A DNA stretch of 41,712 nucleotides from UBA6136 sp041158345 (lineage in GTDB: Bacteria; Pseudomonadota; Gammaproteobacteria; Methylococcales; Methylococcaceae), in NCBI GenBank assembly GCA_041158345.1, contig JBEBBO010000037.1, positions 1-41,712 on the forward strand. The letters are read 5' to 3'. Positions 40,174 through 41,712 of the stretch are shown here, piece after piece (the stretch's first letter is position 1; each line of letters opens with the position of its first letter). The position numbers were made by a program, and so were the translations under genes. The notes beneath the pieces are model-generated. The model had not been told where the DNA came from and did not search any database. It worked only from the letters and a program-made list of their open reading frames with translations.

Positions 40174-41712
40174 ATGCATCCCATGAAATCACTCACTCGC
40201 CTCATTGAACGCCTGAGCACCCAGCAAATCAGTGGTGTTGGCCTGGGCCTTTTTCGGATCGCCTTTGCACTTGTCGCCTTGCAGGAAGTCATTTTTCTCT
40301 TCTATTTCAGGCACCTGATCTTTGATCCAATTCCTTATCTGGACCGCGCATCACCCGTGTTGCACATCCTCCTCATGGTTTGGATGTGGGTCTTGGTGTG
40401 CCTCGCTTTGGGCTATCAAACCTACAAGGCCGCGATCGTCAATTATCTATTTTGGGTGGTCTTCGTCATTTTCACCCCCATGTGGCAAGACTTTGACGGT
40501 GGCTTTGATCAGCTGATGACAGGAACCAGCCTCTTTTTGATCTTCCTGCCCTCCGCAACGCGCCTGGCACTGGACCCGATCAGACTCCGCTGGAACACCC
40601 CTCGTCCAGATCTCGCCGATTCCTCAGCAAAAACGGTTCCCCAACTGGCTTATATCCTGCCTCTAGGGATCATGCTGGGCCTGCTTTATCTTGACTCTGG
40701 CATTCACAAGCTTTCGTCGGAATTTTGGCGCAATGGCATGGGGGCCTGGCTACCCTCGACCATGCCTTATTACATGTCACCCCTCGACATGAGCGTCTTG
40801 CTCGACCACCAGACGCTGGAGAAAGTGATTGGTTACAGCGTGATCGCTTTCCAACTTGTTTTTCTTTTTATCTTCTGGCACCGATGGTTTCGGATCCCCG
40901 TATTGCTCTTAGGCATGAGTTTTCATGTCGGGATCATTGTCTCCCTGAATGTCTATCCTTTCGGCTTTGGCATGCTGGTGAACTATCTACTCCTGGTTCC
41001 CGCTGCATTCTGGAATACCCTCGATCGAGGCCTCAGGGTCAAAGCCCCCCTTTTGGATGTTTTCTACGACGAGGGTTGCCCCCTTTGTCGCCGAACTGTG
41101 TTGGTGATTCGCCATTTTGACGTTCGAAGCGCTGTCAGCTTCAAGGGACTGCAGAGTCATCATCAAAACGAATCCCGACTTGCCGGCATCCCACTTGAAA
41201 CGTTGCTGACCGATTTATTCAGCATCGACAACCGAGGCACAATTGCTTCAGGACTCGACACCTACATCCGAATTCTGAGAGCCGTCGGCTATACCTCTCC
41301 GATCGCCCTCTTTCTAAGCCTTCCAGGAATTCACGGACTAGCCAAGCGACTGTATCGGCGGATTGCCGATACACGGCAGCGGCAAAGTTGCGATTCGAAC
41401 TGCTCCCTCCCCGTCAGCGACATGGATGTGAATCCCCATCCTTGGGCAGGGTTCATTGAAAAATATGCGGGAAGCCCACGCAAGCGAGCCTATCGAATTG
41501 CCCGAATCCTGATTGCCATTCTGATTCTGCAACTTAACTGCACATTGCATTATGGAATTCTTTACCGTTGGGCAGGCACCCAGCCCCAAGATCCTGCTTT
41601 GGCCCTGTTAGATCAAGCCAGCGATTCAGTGATCAATGTCTCACACGCCTTTCTCGGAATCTCTCCGCACGCCTTGTTTCTTCACGATCACTTTGACAAC
41701 TACAACGAGATC
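40174..41712 (+). CDS. HTTM-domain membrane protein fused to a DCC1-type thiol oxidoreductase (partial)
   Basis: The frame runs 513 codons from ATG (GGAGG upstream) off the window edge. The N-terminal about 290 residues contain several TM helices with LGLFRIAFALVALQEVIFLFYF, LDSGIHKLSSEFWRNGMGAWLP and FHVGIIVSLNVYPFG, the HTTM (vitamin K-dependent gamma-carboxylase-like) pattern. Then LDVFYDEGCPLCRRTVLVIRHFD (Cys302, Cys305) is the DCC1/DUF393 redox motif. A further TM segment appears near 450. HTTM-DCC1 fusions are rare; the module may modify proteins in the envelope, but no substrate is known. The end is missing. Confidence 0.75.
   Translation, partial: MHPMKSLTRLIERLSTQQISGVGLGLFRIAFALVALQEVIFLFYFRHLIFDPIPYLDRASPVLHILLMVWMWVLVCLALGYQTYKAAIVNYLFWVVFVIFTPMWQDFDGGFDQLMTGTSLFLIFLPSATRLALDPIRLRWNTPRPDLADSSAKTVPQLAYILPLGIMLGLLYLDSGIHKLSSEFWRNGMGAWLPSTMPYYMSPLDMSVLLDHQTLEKVIGYSVIAFQLVFLFIFWHRWFRIPVLLLGMSFHVGIIVSLNVYPFGFGMLVNYLLLVPAAFWNTLDRGLRVKAPLLDVFYDEGCPLCRRTVLVIRHFDVRSAVSFKGLQSHHQNESRLAGIPLETLLTDLFSIDNRGTIASGLDTYIRILRAVGYTSPIALFLSLPGIHGLAKRLYRRIADTRQRQSCDSNCSLPVSDMDVNPHPWAGFIEKYAGSPRKRAYRIARILIAILILQLNCTLHYGILYRWAGTQPQDPALALLDQASDSVINVSHAFLGISPHALFLHDHFDNYNEI

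Noticed and set aside
41351..41373. 9-bp inverted repeat in the HTTM-DCC1 gene (and a similar one at 5402-5425 in dnaQ)
   Set aside because: Nine-base arms with 5- or 6-nt loops are expected about once or twice in a window this size, so they are not counted with the long palindromes.
1..41712. CRISPR arrays, tRNA and rRNA genes
   Set aside because: No regularly spaced repeats, cloverleaf-like sequences or rRNA motifs were seen by eye; a tRNAscan-type search would settle the tRNA point.

Overview
The window looks like chromosomal DNA of a proteobacterium in the gamma/beta range, with about half G+C by eye. The evidence is gene order: mltD next to a yafS-type methyltransferase, rnhA and dnaQ; gpmI, envC and a ctp protease in one run; and rhodanese, secB and gpsA in another. 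These are classic gamma/betaproteobacterial neighbourhoods. I cannot name a genus. A Cyc2-like cytochrome-porin and a run of cytochromes suggest chemolithotrophic, possibly Fe(II)-oxidising, ability; this is inference from motifs.

Positions 1-25157 are mostly housekeeping. A truncated IS200/IS605-type tnpB sits at the left edge. Then come a [2Fe-2S] ferredoxin, a leftward mltD-rsfS-K+ channel group, the rightward yafS-rnhA-dnaQ operon, a solitary ParA ATPase, a DAACS carrier and a NhaD antiporter sharing one bidirectional terminator, a sulfite/nitrite reductase with its DUF934 partner, and a lipoprotein plus a large periplasmic protein resembling permuted papain-like DUF4105 proteins. Next are ctp-envC-gpmI (leftward), an ArsR regulator, rhodanese-secB-gpsA-MFS transporter, DUF2062, psd, and a TauE/SafE-like protein fused to a cupredoxin-like domain.

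Positions 25158-36080 form a metal and redox island with three blocks. Block one (25361-29565) is a sigma-54-type promoter, three small proteins (one Cys-rich, one His-rich), an HMA-like membrane protein and a Cu+-type P1B-ATPase. Block two (29744-33374) is a second, better sigma-54-type promoter followed by a Cyc2-like outer-membrane cytochrome-porin, two monoheme cytochromes (one with a Met/His-rich copper-like segment), an SHP/DUF1924 cytochrome and a cytochrome b561. Block three (33470-36080) is a Csp-type copper-storage protein with 25 cysteines and two convergent paralogous Met/Gly-rich membrane proteins of a family I do not recognise. Together they suggest co-ordinated copper handling beside an extracellular or periplasmic electron-transfer chain. 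This island is the best candidate for an undescribed system.

Positions 36081-41712 are accessory: a small unknown gene, 650 bp without a convincing gene but containing two perfect inverted DnaA boxes, a phage-like Zn-finger/HTH protein, a lipoprotein, a Kdo hydroxylase, a nitroreductase, and an HTTM-DCC1 fusion that runs off the right edge. No tRNA, rRNA or CRISPR array was seen. Several unusually long perfect inverted repeats, three of them inside genes, recur through the window.
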